Shown: positions 9,538-18,728 of the stretch, one piece after another
How the letters are laid out: every line of letters begins with the position of its first letter
Numbering within the stretch: the stretch's first letter is position 1
Assembly (NCBI GenBank): GCA_000961765.1
Contig: LADT01000086.1
Span: forward strand, 62,001 to 126,000
Direction: 5' to 3'
DNA: 64,000 nucleotides
Source: Clostridiaceae bacterium BRH_c20a
Lineage (GTDB): Bacteria; Bacillota; Peptococcia; Peptococcales; BICA1-8
The notes under the pieces: generated by a model
Databases searched by the model: none
The model's input: only the letters and a program-made list of their open reading frames with translations
Told to the model about the DNA's origin: nothing
Translations under genes and position numbers: made by a program

Positions 9538-10137
9538 TTAAGGCGATTTAGAAAAACTACATACTTTTAACAGAACCTCTCTGTATTCTAGCCAAAATTC
9601 TTTTAATATTATTTTTTCTGATTTCTTTATATTAGTTACTACAGGCACTGTCTTATTATCTTCCACTTTCTTGCTTCGTTGCTCTTGCACCCAGTCACCA
9701 TGACAGATAGGCGGAAATAAAACACACCACCAATTAGCACCTTTACCTTCGCCAATTATTACTTTTAGGGCTAAGTATTTTCCTGCCGGCAACACTATTT
9801 CTTTATATTTACGGGTTGGAAAATCGGACTCTACTAGCTCTAACCCTATGGGATAAGTAAATCCCATTTGGCATATATTTTTTTCGATTTTACTTTGTAA
9901 TGTGTTATGGTTCTGCTTTAGATATTTTTTTGTTTCTTCAATAGTACCTATCTTCTGCAATAGATTTAGTTCAGTTAATATTAAATCCCTAATTTCAAGC
10001 TTTAACTCCTGATCCTGATATTCATCGGAGTTAGCTATAACATGCAGTCGAATTATTGCATTTTCTTCAGCTTGAGCCATGGGTTGAAGAGCAAAACAAG
10101 ATATTAAAGCTACCAAAAATACTAGCCTCTTTAGCAC
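9538..10137 (-). CDS. spoIIR: Stage II sporulation protein R
   Basis: AIIRLHVIANSDEYQDQELKLEIRDLIL; ANWWCVLFPPICHGD. Confidence 0.93.
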   Translation of the reverse strand: MLKRLVFLVALISCFALQPMAQAEENAIIRLHVIANSDEYQDQELKLEIRDLILTELNLLQKIGTIEETKKYLKQNHNTLQSKIEKNICQMGFTYPIGLELVESDFPTRKYKEIVLPAGKYLALKVIIGEGKGANWWCVLFPPICHGDWVQEQRSKKVEDNKTVPVVTNIKKSEKIILKEFWLEYREVLLKVCSFSKSP

Positions 10138-10152
10138 TTATAACACCCCTCT

Positions 10153-10926
10153 TCACATATGTTTTTTCATATGGCTGAGGGCTGCCTTTTCTAAACGACT
10201 GACCTGAGCTTGAGATATACCTATTTCATCGGCCACTTCCATTTGTGTTTTCCCGTCAAAAAATCTTAAGGTTAAAATTAACCTTTCCCTTTCATTAAGC
10301 TTACGAAGGGCTTCTTTTACAGCAATACCTTCTAACCAGTTATAATCAGTATTTTTATCATCACCCACCTGGTCCATAACAAAAATAGGATCTCCACCGT
10401 CATGGTAAATTGGTTCAAATAATGATACAGGCTCTTGGATGGCATCTAATGCAAATACTATTTCTTCCCTGGGCAGCTTTAATTCATTAGCTATTTCGGT
10501 AATAGTAGGCTCTTTTGAGTGCCTATTTACGAGGGAATCCCGAACCTGAAGAGCTTTATAGGCAATATCCCGCAAAGAACGACTGACCCTTATCGGGTTA
10601 TTATCCCTTAAATATCTTCTGATTTCACCAATTATCATGGGTACCGCATAGGTAGAAAATTTTACATTTTGGCTTAAATCGAAATTGTCAATAGCTTTCA
10701 TTAAGCCTATACAGCCAACCTGAAACAGATCATCAACATATTCTCCCCTATTAGTAAACCTTTGGATAACACTTAATACCAAACGCAAGTTACCCTGAAT
10801 CAGTTTTTCCCTTGATTCTTCATCTCCCGCCTGCAGCTTTTTAAATAACTCTCGCATTTTAGTATTGTTTAAAACGGGTAATTTAGCAGTATCTACTCCA
10901 CAGATTTCAACTTTATTTATTATCAA
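10153..10926 (-). CDS. sigG: RNA polymerase sporulation sigma factor SigG
   Basis: NKVEICGVDTAKLPVL N-terminus, sigma-70 regions 2/3/4, QMEVADEIGISQAQVSRLEK. Confidence 0.95.
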   Translation of the reverse strand: MIINKVEICGVDTAKLPVLNNTKMRELFKKLQAGDEESREKLIQGNLRLVLSVIQRFTNRGEYVDDLFQVGCIGLMKAIDNFDLSQNVKFSTYAVPMIIGEIRRYLRDNNPIRVSRSLRDIAYKALQVRDSLVNRHSKEPTITEIANELKLPREEIVFALDAIQEPVSLFEPIYHDGGDPIFVMDQVGDDKNTDYNWLEGIAVKEALRKLNERERLILTLRFFDGKTQMEVADEIGISQAQVSRLEKAALSHMKKHM

Positions 10927-11083
10927 TCTAATTTACCCCCCTGACTTCAGAGCTTACTTTAGTTATTACCTTGGAGCAGGGGGTTTATTCTAAGAAAAGG
11001 ATAAAAATGGTTGGTATTCATAAAGTGTTTTCATTCTGAGATTTGTAAATTTCACTACAAAAAGATAAACCTTTTCAACATTT

Positions 11084-11110
11084 AAAAAACTGAGCTAGGC
11101 TCAGTTTTTT
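11084..11110. terminator. Hairpin terminator
   Basis: AACTGAGC-TAG-GCTCAGTTTTTT. Confidence 0.6.
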
Positions 11111-11223
11111 GCGTCTACTCGTGGGCGCGTGAGCAAGTGGGCGCGAAAAAACTATGGTCCATTGTCTAGAGTCCATGGTCTACGGAAGCGCACGGGCAGT
11201 TCTCTTACTTCTTTCCCATGCTT

Positions 11224-11712
11224 TTATTGTCTGGCTTTATTCTTAAGATACGCTTTGAGACTGCCATCTTCGATTATCTTAAGTACATGAGAGGGAATAC
11301 CAACTCCTTGGTACTCCTCCCCTTTAGTAAGGTTTTCCACTTTGCCGGTTAACACATCAACTACCAGTTCGTCCCCTTCATCGATGGAGGATGTGTCTAA
11401 CTCTACCACCGGGAGTCCAATGTTAATAGCGTTTCTATAAAATATACGGGCAAAACTTTTAGCAACAATAGCCTTAATATTATTAGCTTTTAACACCAAA
11501 GGAGCAGTTTCGCGACTGGAACCAGAACCGAAATTTTCACCAACTACCATAATGTCAAGGAACTTTACCTTAGTTGTAAAATCATCGTCAATTCCCTCCA
11601 TAGCATGTTCTGCCTGTTTTTCAATAGATAATTGCATATAGGCTCCTGGGGAAATAATATCGGTGTTTATATTGTCTCCATATTTTAGCGCTTTTCCACT
11701 TATCGGTTTCAT
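11224..11712 (-). CDS. Aconitase/3-isopropylmalate dehydratase family small subunit
   Basis: GENFGSGSSRETAPLVLKANNIKAIVAKSFARIFYRNAINIGLPV. Confidence 0.92.
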   Translation of the reverse strand: MKPISGKALKYGDNINTDIISPGAYMQLSIEKQAEHAMEGIDDDFTTKVKFLDIMVVGENFGSGSSRETAPLVLKANNIKAIVAKSFARIFYRNAINIGLPVVELDTSSIDEGDELVVDVLTGKVENLTKGEEYQGVGIPSHVLKIIEDGSLKAYLKNKARQ

Positions 11713-11722
11713 TTGACACCTC

Positions 11723-12979
11723 CTATAAAAAATTCCTGGGATCGGTAATCATACCGGCAATGGCAGATGCCGCAACAGTCATGGGGGATGCAAGGAAAAC
11801 TTCCGCCTTTTTACTACCCATGCGGCCGATAAAGTTTCTATTTGAAGAAGAAATACATCTTTCACCATCACCTAAAACGCCATTGGTAAAACCGCCGCAG
11901 GCTCCGCAAGCTGGAGCAGAAATAACGCAACCTGCTTCTGCTAAAATATCAAGATAGCCCAATTTACTTGCCTCCCGCCAAACTTTCTCTGAAGCAGGTA
12001 CTATCAAGCAACGCACTTTTTTACTTACCTTTCTCCCCTTTAAAATCTTTGCTGCAGATGCGAAGTCCGTCAAACGGCCGCCGGTACAGCTGCCAATATA
12101 ACACTGATCAAGCACTTGCCCTTCATAGTCGGTTACCGGATATACGTTATCCACCTCATGGGGTGCTGCAAGGGTCGGCGTCAACTTAGTGGCGTCAAAT
12201 TCCAAGACTTCTCTATAAGCTGCGTTGTCATCACTTATAAAATACTCACCGTCATTTTTACCAATAGAATCTAAAAAGTCCCCCACTTTCTCATCAGGCT
12301 TTATTAAACCGGTCTTTGCTCCCATCTCTACTGCCATATTGGTAAAAACCAAGCGTTCATCAAGAGGTAAGTTTCTAATTAAGGAGCCGCCAAACTCCAC
12401 GGCCATATAAGTAGCGCCCCCATGACCAACCTTACCGATGGTTTTTAAGGCAGCGTCTTTAGCCATAACCCCAAGGGAAAATTCACCAACCCAGTTTACA
12501 AGAATGCTTTCCGGCACCCGAAGCCAAATTTCGCCGGTTAAGAGAACCCCTAGCATTTCTGTAGAACCAACATCGGTACCAAAAGCCCCTAGGGCACCGG
12601 CAGTACAGGTATGAGAATCCGTACCTACGACTAAATTCCCCGGGCTAATATGGCCGCCATCTACTAATAGCTGGTGACATGCTCCTTTAAACTGATAAAA
12701 TTCACCAACATTATTTCCCCATGCCCACTCCCTGGTTTTTTTTACCATATTTGCTTGTTCCACTGTAGCAGGCGGCGCTGAGTGATCAGCAATTACTACC
12801 ACCCTCTCAGGGTGTTTAATTTTACCGCCCAATTCTTTAAAATCGTCAGCAAAAATTACCGGTCCCAAAAGATCATGAATCATGGCGGTATCAGGTTTGC
12901 AAAAAACGATATCCCCTGCTTTAACAAAGCTTTTTCCGGAAGCTCGGGCAAGGATTTTTTCCGCTAATGTCATTTGCAT
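11723..12979 (-). CDS. Aconitase/3-isopropylmalate dehydratase family large subunit
   Basis: VVGTDSHTCTAGALGAFGTDVGSTE; IGSCTGGR; APACGACGG iron-sulfur ligands. Confidence 0.93.
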   Translation of the reverse strand: MQMTLAEKILARASGKSFVKAGDIVFCKPDTAMIHDLLGPVIFADDFKELGGKIKHPERVVVIADHSAPPATVEQANMVKKTREWAWGNNVGEFYQFKGACHQLLVDGGHISPGNLVVGTDSHTCTAGALGAFGTDVGSTEMLGVLLTGEIWLRVPESILVNWVGEFSLGVMAKDAALKTIGKVGHGGATYMAVEFGGSLIRNLPLDERLVFTNMAVEMGAKTGLIKPDEKVGDFLDSIGKNDGEYFISDDNAAYREVLEFDATKLTPTLAAPHEVDNVYPVTDYEGQVLDQCYIGSCTGGRLTDFASAAKILKGRKVSKKVRCLIVPASEKVWREASKLGYLDILAEAGCVISAPACGACGGFTNGVLGDGERCISSSNRNFIGRMGSKKAEVFLASPMTVAASAIAGMITDPRNFL

Positions 12980-12981
12980 TC

Positions 12982-13386
12982 TTACTCCTCCTTCGTTTTC
13001 ACAAATTGACTAAATACCCCAAATACCCCTTCTCTTTTAAGCCAAGCCACATCCCAATCAACACCAGGAATAGGCTCATCATGCATCGGTTCAGCCCCGG
13101 CAGCCCTTGCCATCTTAAGATGTTTTTCAATACTGTCCACCTCAAAAGCGATGTGGAAAAAGCCCTCGCCATGCTCTTCTAAATAGTTATAGGCTCGGGT
13201 ACCTTTTTCTACCGGCATAATTAGTTCAAAAAGAACATCGCCTACATTAAAAAAAGCAACTTCAATTCCCCGGGGCGGGAATGCCTGTCTCCCGTAAACC
13301 TTGACCCCAAAAGCATTTTCATAGAGAACTGCTGCTTTATCCAAATCCCGAACCAAATAAGCAATATGATGTATTTTTTTAAACAT
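12982..13386 (-). CDS. VOC family protein (methylmalonyl-CoA epimerase-like)
   Basis: KIHHIAYLVRDLDKAAVLYENAFG; HIAFEVDSIE. Confidence 0.85.
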   Translation of the reverse strand: MFKKIHHIAYLVRDLDKAAVLYENAFGVKVYGRQAFPPRGIEVAFFNVGDVLFELIMPVEKGTRAYNYLEEHGEGFFHIAFEVDSIEKHLKMARAAGAEPMHDEPIPGVDWDVAWLKREGVFGVFSQFVKTKEE

Positions 13387-14551
13387 TTAATTCCTCTTTT
13401 CTTGGTAAATTTAGGATAGAAAAAACTAAAGAAAAAATAATACTCAAAGCCACCGATATTAATACAACCTCCTTTCCAAAAAGAAGGGCGGCCGGCGGCA
13501 GTAAAAGTGGTCCAAAAAAAGAACCCAAGTCCCGTTCAAAGCGCCAGTACCCAAGTACACTTCCCGATAATCCTTTGGGGGCCAAATCACCGGAAAATGC
13601 TTCAGCAGCAGGTGATAATATGCCAATTCCTGCACCCATTAAAAAAGAAGCAACAGTCATGAAACCTGGCCAAAGCAAAAATAAACCCAAAAGGGAAACT
13701 AGATTACCTGCAAGAATAATGTTCTTACGCCCCAACTTATCAGACATAATGCCGCCAAAGGGCTGAAAAATAGCAAAACTCAAAGTAAAAAAAGTTATAT
13801 AAAGGCCGGCGTCTAAAGCACTATCAGAAAAGAAAAGGGGCAGCATCACTACCACTATGCCATCCTCAACAATTTTTGCCAAAAATCCAGCAACACCAAG
13901 GGCCAAGAATTTAACATCAGTCATAGAGAGTTTAACCACTGTCAGCCAATCTTTAGCAAGAGCAAGGCTTTTTTTCACTTCCGTTTCCTCGGGCGTTCTT
14001 TTATCAAGAAATTTAAAAGAAATATACGCACTAAGAAGGCCAATACCTGCAAAAATTAGCATCTCCGCCTGAAAACCAATCAAATTATAAAGAAAAGTTG
14101 CAATCAAACCGGAAAGAGTAATTCCAACCCAGAAAAAACCTTTTTGAATACCAAACACCGTACCTCTGCTTGACACATCGGTATAATCAGAAAGAATAGT
14201 CATAGCAGCAGTTGTAGCCCAGGCAAGGCCCATGCCAATTAAGGCCCGAGATAAGGCAATGCCGAGACCGCTTTCTAAAAATGCCAGAAGACCATATCCC
14301 AAAAGAGCATAAAGAAGAGTACCTGCTACTAAGTTTGACCTCCGGGAAAAACGATCAGTAAAAAAACCTCCGGCAATATTCATTACTGCCCGGGGTAAAC
14401 CAAAAAAGGAAATAAAAAGGCCTACCGTGGCAGCGTCAATAGATAAAGTTTTTAAATGCCATGAAAGGACGGCCCGCTGGGCCCCGTATCCTAAAATCGA
14501 AAGAAACGAGACCCAGTAAACAACCTGAACATTCCGGTTGAACCGTTTCAT
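13379..14551 (-). CDS. MFS transporter
   Basis: 390 aa, repeated TM segments, GGFFTDRFSRRSNL motif. Confidence 0.9.
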   Translation of the reverse strand: MKRFNRNVQVVYWVSFLSILGYGAQRAVLSWHLKTLSIDAATVGLFISFFGLPRAVMNIAGGFFTDRFSRRSNLVAGTLLYALLGYGLLAFLESGLGIALSRALIGMGLAWATTAAMTILSDYTDVSSRGTVFGIQKGFFWVGITLSGLIATFLYNLIGFQAEMLIFAGIGLLSAYISFKFLDKRTPEETEVKKSLALAKDWLTVVKLSMTDVKFLALGVAGFLAKIVEDGIVVVMLPLFFSDSALDAGLYITFFTLSFAIFQPFGGIMSDKLGRKNIILAGNLVSLLGLFLLWPGFMTVASFLMGAGIGILSPAAEAFSGDLAPKGLSGSVLGYWRFERDLGSFFGPLLLPPAALLFGKEVVLISVALSIIFSLVFSILNLPRKEELNV

Positions 14552-15748
14552 CTAAATAATTCCTTTCACCTTAAAGTTTAAGTATTCCTCTTCGGTAAGA
14601 CCGGCCACTTTTAAATAAACTTCTTCGTTATGCTCACCTAGTGCCGGACCAACCCAATCTACAGAGCCCGGAGTTTCACTTAATTTAGGCACAATACCCG
14701 GTTGCTTAATCTCACCCCAAATTTTATCCACTACATCAAGAATCATATCCCGGGCCTGGTAATGGGGATCTTCTGAAATTTCTTTCATAGAATAAATGGG
14801 ACCGGCAGGAATAGAGCTTTTGTTAAGCATTTTATCAAGCTCTGATAAAGTAAAGCCTTTTGTCCAGTCATTTACTATTTCATCAAGTTCATCCTGTACT
14901 TCACCCCGGGCAAGATGGGTGGCATACCGAGTATTATCTGCCATTTCCGGCCTTCCCATCAGTTTGCAAAGCCGGCGGAAGATATTATCGTTATTTGCAC
15001 CAATAATAATATGCTTAGCATCTTTAGTATCATAGGCATTAGATGGAGCGATTTTTGGCAGTTTTGTACCGGTACGCTCCTTTATTGCTCCGGTTCTGTA
15101 AAATTCCGTAAGCTGCCCTTCCATTAATGCAAACACTGCCTCATAAAGAGCAATATCAATATACTGCCCACTGCCGCCGTTAATATCGCGATTATAAACC
15201 GCCATCATTGCACCCAAAGCGCCGAAAAGACTGGCTAAAGAATCGCCAATAGAGATACCCACCCGTGTAGGCGGCCGATCAGGATAGCCGGTAAGATAAC
15301 GCAAACCACCCATGGCTTCACCAATTGATCCAAAACCTACTTTATCTTTATATGGCCCGTCTTGGCCAAACCCGGAAATTCTCACCATAATAAGGCCGGG
15401 ATTAACTTTTTTAAGATCTTCATAACCAAGACCCCAGTCTTCCATCCGTCCGGGTCGAAAGTTTTCAACTAAGATGTCTGCTTCACCAATAAGTCTTTTG
15501 GCCAATTCCTGGCCCTCTTTCTCTCTTAAATTTAAGGTAACACATTTCTTATTTCTTGCTTGGGCAGTCCACCAAAGAGAGCGGTTTTCTTTTACTGCCT
15601 CACCCCAAACTCTTAAAGGATCACCATCTTTTGGTGGTTCAATTTTTATCACTTCTGCACCAAAATCCGCCAGCAGCCGACCGCAAAACGGCCCGGCAAT
15701 CAATGTTCCCATTTCTACGACCCTTAGGCCTTCTAATGGTTTATTCAT
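14552..15748 (-). CDS. CaiB/BaiF class III CoA-transferase
   Basis: LEGLRVVEMGTLIAGPFCGRLLADFGAEVIKIEPPKDGDPLR. Confidence 0.95.
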   Translation of the reverse strand: MNKPLEGLRVVEMGTLIAGPFCGRLLADFGAEVIKIEPPKDGDPLRVWGEAVKENRSLWWTAQARNKKCVTLNLREKEGQELAKRLIGEADILVENFRPGRMEDWGLGYEDLKKVNPGLIMVRISGFGQDGPYKDKVGFGSIGEAMGGLRYLTGYPDRPPTRVGISIGDSLASLFGALGAMMAVYNRDINGGSGQYIDIALYEAVFALMEGQLTEFYRTGAIKERTGTKLPKIAPSNAYDTKDAKHIIIGANNDNIFRRLCKLMGRPEMADNTRYATHLARGEVQDELDEIVNDWTKGFTLSELDKMLNKSSIPAGPIYSMKEISEDPHYQARDMILDVVDKIWGEIKQPGIVPKLSETPGSVDWVGPALGEHNEEVYLKVAGLTEEEYLNFKVKGII

Positions 15749-15766
15749 TTTATCAACTCCTCGTAT

Positions 15767-16678
15767 TTAACTGCAGGGATAAAGGTCCGTGGATTTCCCG
15801 GCCTTAAGTATTTGTCCGGGAAGGCTTCTGCCAATTAACTTTTCAAGATACTTACCAAGATCAATTAAACCACCAAGGTCAATGCCGGTTTCTACACCCA
15901 TTTCGTGAAGCATATGCACCACATCTTCTGTAGGGACATTTCCTGTAGCACCGGGGGCAAAGGGGCAACCGCCAAGACCGCCAAGAGAAGCGTCAAAACT
16001 AGCTACTCCCGCCTGCAAACCTGCAACAATGTTCGCCAGACCCATATTTCGGGTATTGTGAAAATGAAGCGTTACCGCTAAATCAAGGTGCTTTTCCACA
16101 AATGCTTTCATCATGCGGTAAACCTGGATAGGATTGGCCATCCCGGTAGTATCTGCAAAAGTAATACCTGAGGCGCCAAGAGAAAGCACTTTTTCCGCCA
16201 AAGAAATAACTTGACTTTCTGAAACCCGGCCTTCAAAAGGACAGCCAAAACTGGTGGCCACAGTGACATTTACCGAGATTTTTCCGGCCAGAGCAATGAT
16301 TTCCTCGGCATTTTTTAAAGAGTCCATAACACTCATGTGTAAATTCTTCATATTATGGGTTTCAGAAGCACTAAAGACGATATTTAATTCACCAACCCCG
16401 GCACTAAGGGCTCTTTCTGCCCCTTTTAAATTAGGTACTAATGCGGAAAAAACTACTCCGTCAATACCCTTCACTGCTTCTATCACCTCTTTTGAGTCCT
16501 GCATCTGGGGAACGGCCTTAGGGCTCACAAAAGAAGTGGCTTCTATTTTTTTAAAACCTAACCGGGCAAGCCCCTTTACAATAGAAATCTTATCTTCGGT
16601 GGGAATAAATTCTTTTTCTAATTGGAAACCATCACGACAGCCTACATCGATAACATCTGCCTTTTTCGGAATATTCAT
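15767..16678 (-). CDS. Hydroxymethylglutaryl-CoA lyase-family protein
   Basis: VIDVGCRDGFQLEKEFIPTEDKI; SLGGLGGCPFAPGATGNVPTEDVVHML. Confidence 0.93.
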   Translation of the reverse strand: MNIPKKADVIDVGCRDGFQLEKEFIPTEDKISIVKGLARLGFKKIEATSFVSPKAVPQMQDSKEVIEAVKGIDGVVFSALVPNLKGAERALSAGVGELNIVFSASETHNMKNLHMSVMDSLKNAEEIIALAGKISVNVTVATSFGCPFEGRVSESQVISLAEKVLSLGASGITFADTTGMANPIQVYRMMKAFVEKHLDLAVTLHFHNTRNMGLANIVAGLQAGVASFDASLGGLGGCPFAPGATGNVPTEDVVHMLHEMGVETGIDLGGLIDLGKYLEKLIGRSLPGQILKAGKSTDLYPCS

Positions 16679-16729
16679 ATTATCACCCCAATTATGTATA
16701 ACAGGACAGGAAACCCTGTCCCTAGTTAC

Positions 16730-18238
16730 TTAAAGTGCGGTAGCCTTTTGGTTCTTTATTTGTTCCTCAGCACCCATGCTGACCAGATAGCTGCCGATAA
16801 CACAAATAGTAATGTTTAACACCAAACCAATTACGCCACCGTACCAGCCGGCAATGGTTTTATGGCCGGTCCAAGTCATAATACCTGCCAGGGCGCCACC
16901 GGAGAGCATACCGATAAAAACCGGCCATTTGGAAAGGCGCTTCCAGTAAAGGCCAAGCATAAATGCAGGCGCAATCTGAATTAGGATTTCAAACTTCAGT
17001 ACGAAAATCTCAAAGAGAGTTCCTGGGGGATTCCAAGCAATATAGATAAGAAAAGCTATAACGATAAGGCCGACTATCTTGCCAACTTTAATTTTCTTAG
17101 TGTCCGGTGCACCGGGATTAATGTACCGTCCGTAAATATCCTGAGACACCATACTCTGTAAGGATAAAAGCACAGAGTCAGCAGTAGATATAACAGCCGC
17201 CACGATACCACCGAAAAGCAGAAGCATCATAAAGTAATAAAACCCTCCAAGACCTGCAACCTTATTGGCAAAAAGACCAACAAGCTGCTCTGACCCCATC
17301 TTATCAAGGCCGGGGAAAATTTGTATAGAGATAATACCGATAGCAAAAACAACACCAGTAGTAACAAGCGGCATCCACGCCATACGGGAAAGAGACTTTT
17401 TCAAAATACGTTCACTTTTTGCTGAATAAATTCGCTGAATAGCATGAGGATAAACAGCAGCACCAACACCTACAAGAATAAGCATACTAAACCATTGATT
17501 ATTAACCTTCATTGGCGGTACGGCAATTTTTTCTGGAGCATTAGTGGCAATATAATTTGCAACTTCACCAAAATGACCACCAGTTAGTACAAAGCCTCCG
17601 ATAAGCATTACAGCAAGACCTACAAGAAGAGAAATACCCTGAATAACATCAGTAAAAGCCACAGCTTTCATGCCGCCCAACCATTCGTAAACAACCATGA
17701 CAATTACAAAGAATATTACGGCATACTGATAAGGAATGGTACCGGCCGTAAGGCCCTGAACGCCTTGACCAATAGCTACTAGCTGTTCCAATAGATAGTT
17801 TCCTAAACCCCAAACCATAAAAAAGGTAGCCAGTAAGGATACAGCCTTAGAATTAAAGCGATGCTCCAACCAATCAGTGGGGGTGAGAAACTCATGTCTC
17901 TTGGCCAAAGCATACAGTCGAGGTGCAAAAAGGAGATAACCGCCGATAATAATAATCATATAAGGTACGCTCATCCACCAAGCATAACCCATACGATAAC
18001 CCGAAGCAGCATAGCCAACAACAGTGTTACCGGAATACTGGGTAGCGTAGAGAGTGAAGAATAAAGCAACTAGGCCCAGATTCTTGCCCGCTAAATAATA
18101 ACCAGACATGGTTTCTTGAATATTGGTGCCGGATTTTTTATCGGAAAGATAAGACCAGACACCTACTCCAAGCATTAAAAGAGCATAAACTAGAAGAATA
18201 GTAACGCCACTCCAACCTGAAAAAGTAAGATCGTTCAT
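16730..18238 (-). CDS. Sodium:solute symporter (SSS family, PanF/PutP-like)
   Basis: 502 aa; WLGGMKAVAFTDVIQGISLLVGL; AVISTADSVLLSLQSMVSQDIY. Confidence 0.92.
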   Translation of the reverse strand: MNDLTFSGWSGVTILLVYALLMLGVGVWSYLSDKKSGTNIQETMSGYYLAGKNLGLVALFFTLYATQYSGNTVVGYAASGYRMGYAWWMSVPYMIIIIGGYLLFAPRLYALAKRHEFLTPTDWLEHRFNSKAVSLLATFFMVWGLGNYLLEQLVAIGQGVQGLTAGTIPYQYAVIFFVIVMVVYEWLGGMKAVAFTDVIQGISLLVGLAVMLIGGFVLTGGHFGEVANYIATNAPEKIAVPPMKVNNQWFSMLILVGVGAAVYPHAIQRIYSAKSERILKKSLSRMAWMPLVTTGVVFAIGIISIQIFPGLDKMGSEQLVGLFANKVAGLGGFYYFMMLLLFGGIVAAVISTADSVLLSLQSMVSQDIYGRYINPGAPDTKKIKVGKIVGLIVIAFLIYIAWNPPGTLFEIFVLKFEILIQIAPAFMLGLYWKRLSKWPVFIGMLSGGALAGIMTWTGHKTIAGWYGGVIGLVLNITICVIGSYLVSMGAEEQIKNQKATAL

Positions 18239-18487
18239 CTACTGCACCTCCCCGTTCTGTCTTTCTTCTTCATCCTCGACAATGTTCCATTCATGCTTAC
18301 AAAGATAACTTAAATACCACGACAATACAACGGTCATAATTACAGAAACAAAAGCCCAGAGAGGAAAGCCAAAAATAATAGGATAAACAGCGCTCTCAGG
18401 AAAATACCAGGGTACTCCCAGTACCAAGATCACAATCATCACCATCCAGATCCAGGGTTTCTTGATAGGTTCTTTTACGTTTTTCAT
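18239..18487 (-). CDS. Small membrane protein (YhdT/DUF997-like symporter partner)
   Basis: Two TM segments; start at MKNVKEPIKK (GGAGGTGTGATAATG) immediately upstream of the symporter. Confidence 0.65.
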   Translation of the reverse strand: MKNVKEPIKKPWIWMVMIVILVLGVPWYFPESAVYPIIFGFPLWAFVSVIMTVVLSWYLSYLCKHEWNIVEDEEERQNGEVQ

Positions 18488-18588
18488 TATCACACCTCCA
18501 AAATTGTTATAATTGGTTTGCAAAAGTTCTTTTGAATAGACACCCCCCATCAAAAATTATATATAATATTCACAATTATATATTTTAT

Positions 18589-18604
18589 TGCAAATATTGT
18601 GCCA
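18589..18604 (-). promoter_or_regulatory. Sigma-54 (-24/-12) promoter
   Basis: Reverse strand TGGCAC-AATAT-TTGCA, matching TGGCACN5TTGCW; about 100 nt upstream of 18487. Confidence 0.9.
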
Positions 18605-18620
18605 ATTTTCTTTTCGACAA

Positions 18621-18645
18621 AAAAACCCTTTATTACAAGGGTTTA
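18621..18645 (-). terminator. Terminator of the sigma-54 activator gene
   Basis: AAACCCTT-loop-AAGGGTTT followed on the minus strand by a T-run. Confidence 0.75.
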
Positions 18646-18728
18646 AATAATTCAAAAATAACATCGGAACATATACCGTTTCAACTGCGTTTCGTTTTGT
18701 TTCATTCTGTTCATCTTAATTTTAACCT

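Noticed and set aside
10927-11040. Possible SigG-type promoter (TGAATA...) upstream of sigG
   Set aside because: -35-like word present but no convincing CATACTA-type -10 at the correct spacing.
11760-12967. Multiple plus-strand ORFs over the aconitase-family large subunit
   Set aside because: Shadow ORFs in a GC-richer gene; minus strand has unmistakable catalytic motifs.
11224-12979. Calling the pair leuC/leuD
   Set aside because: Family is clear, but context lacks leuA/leuB and is catabolic, so substrate left open.
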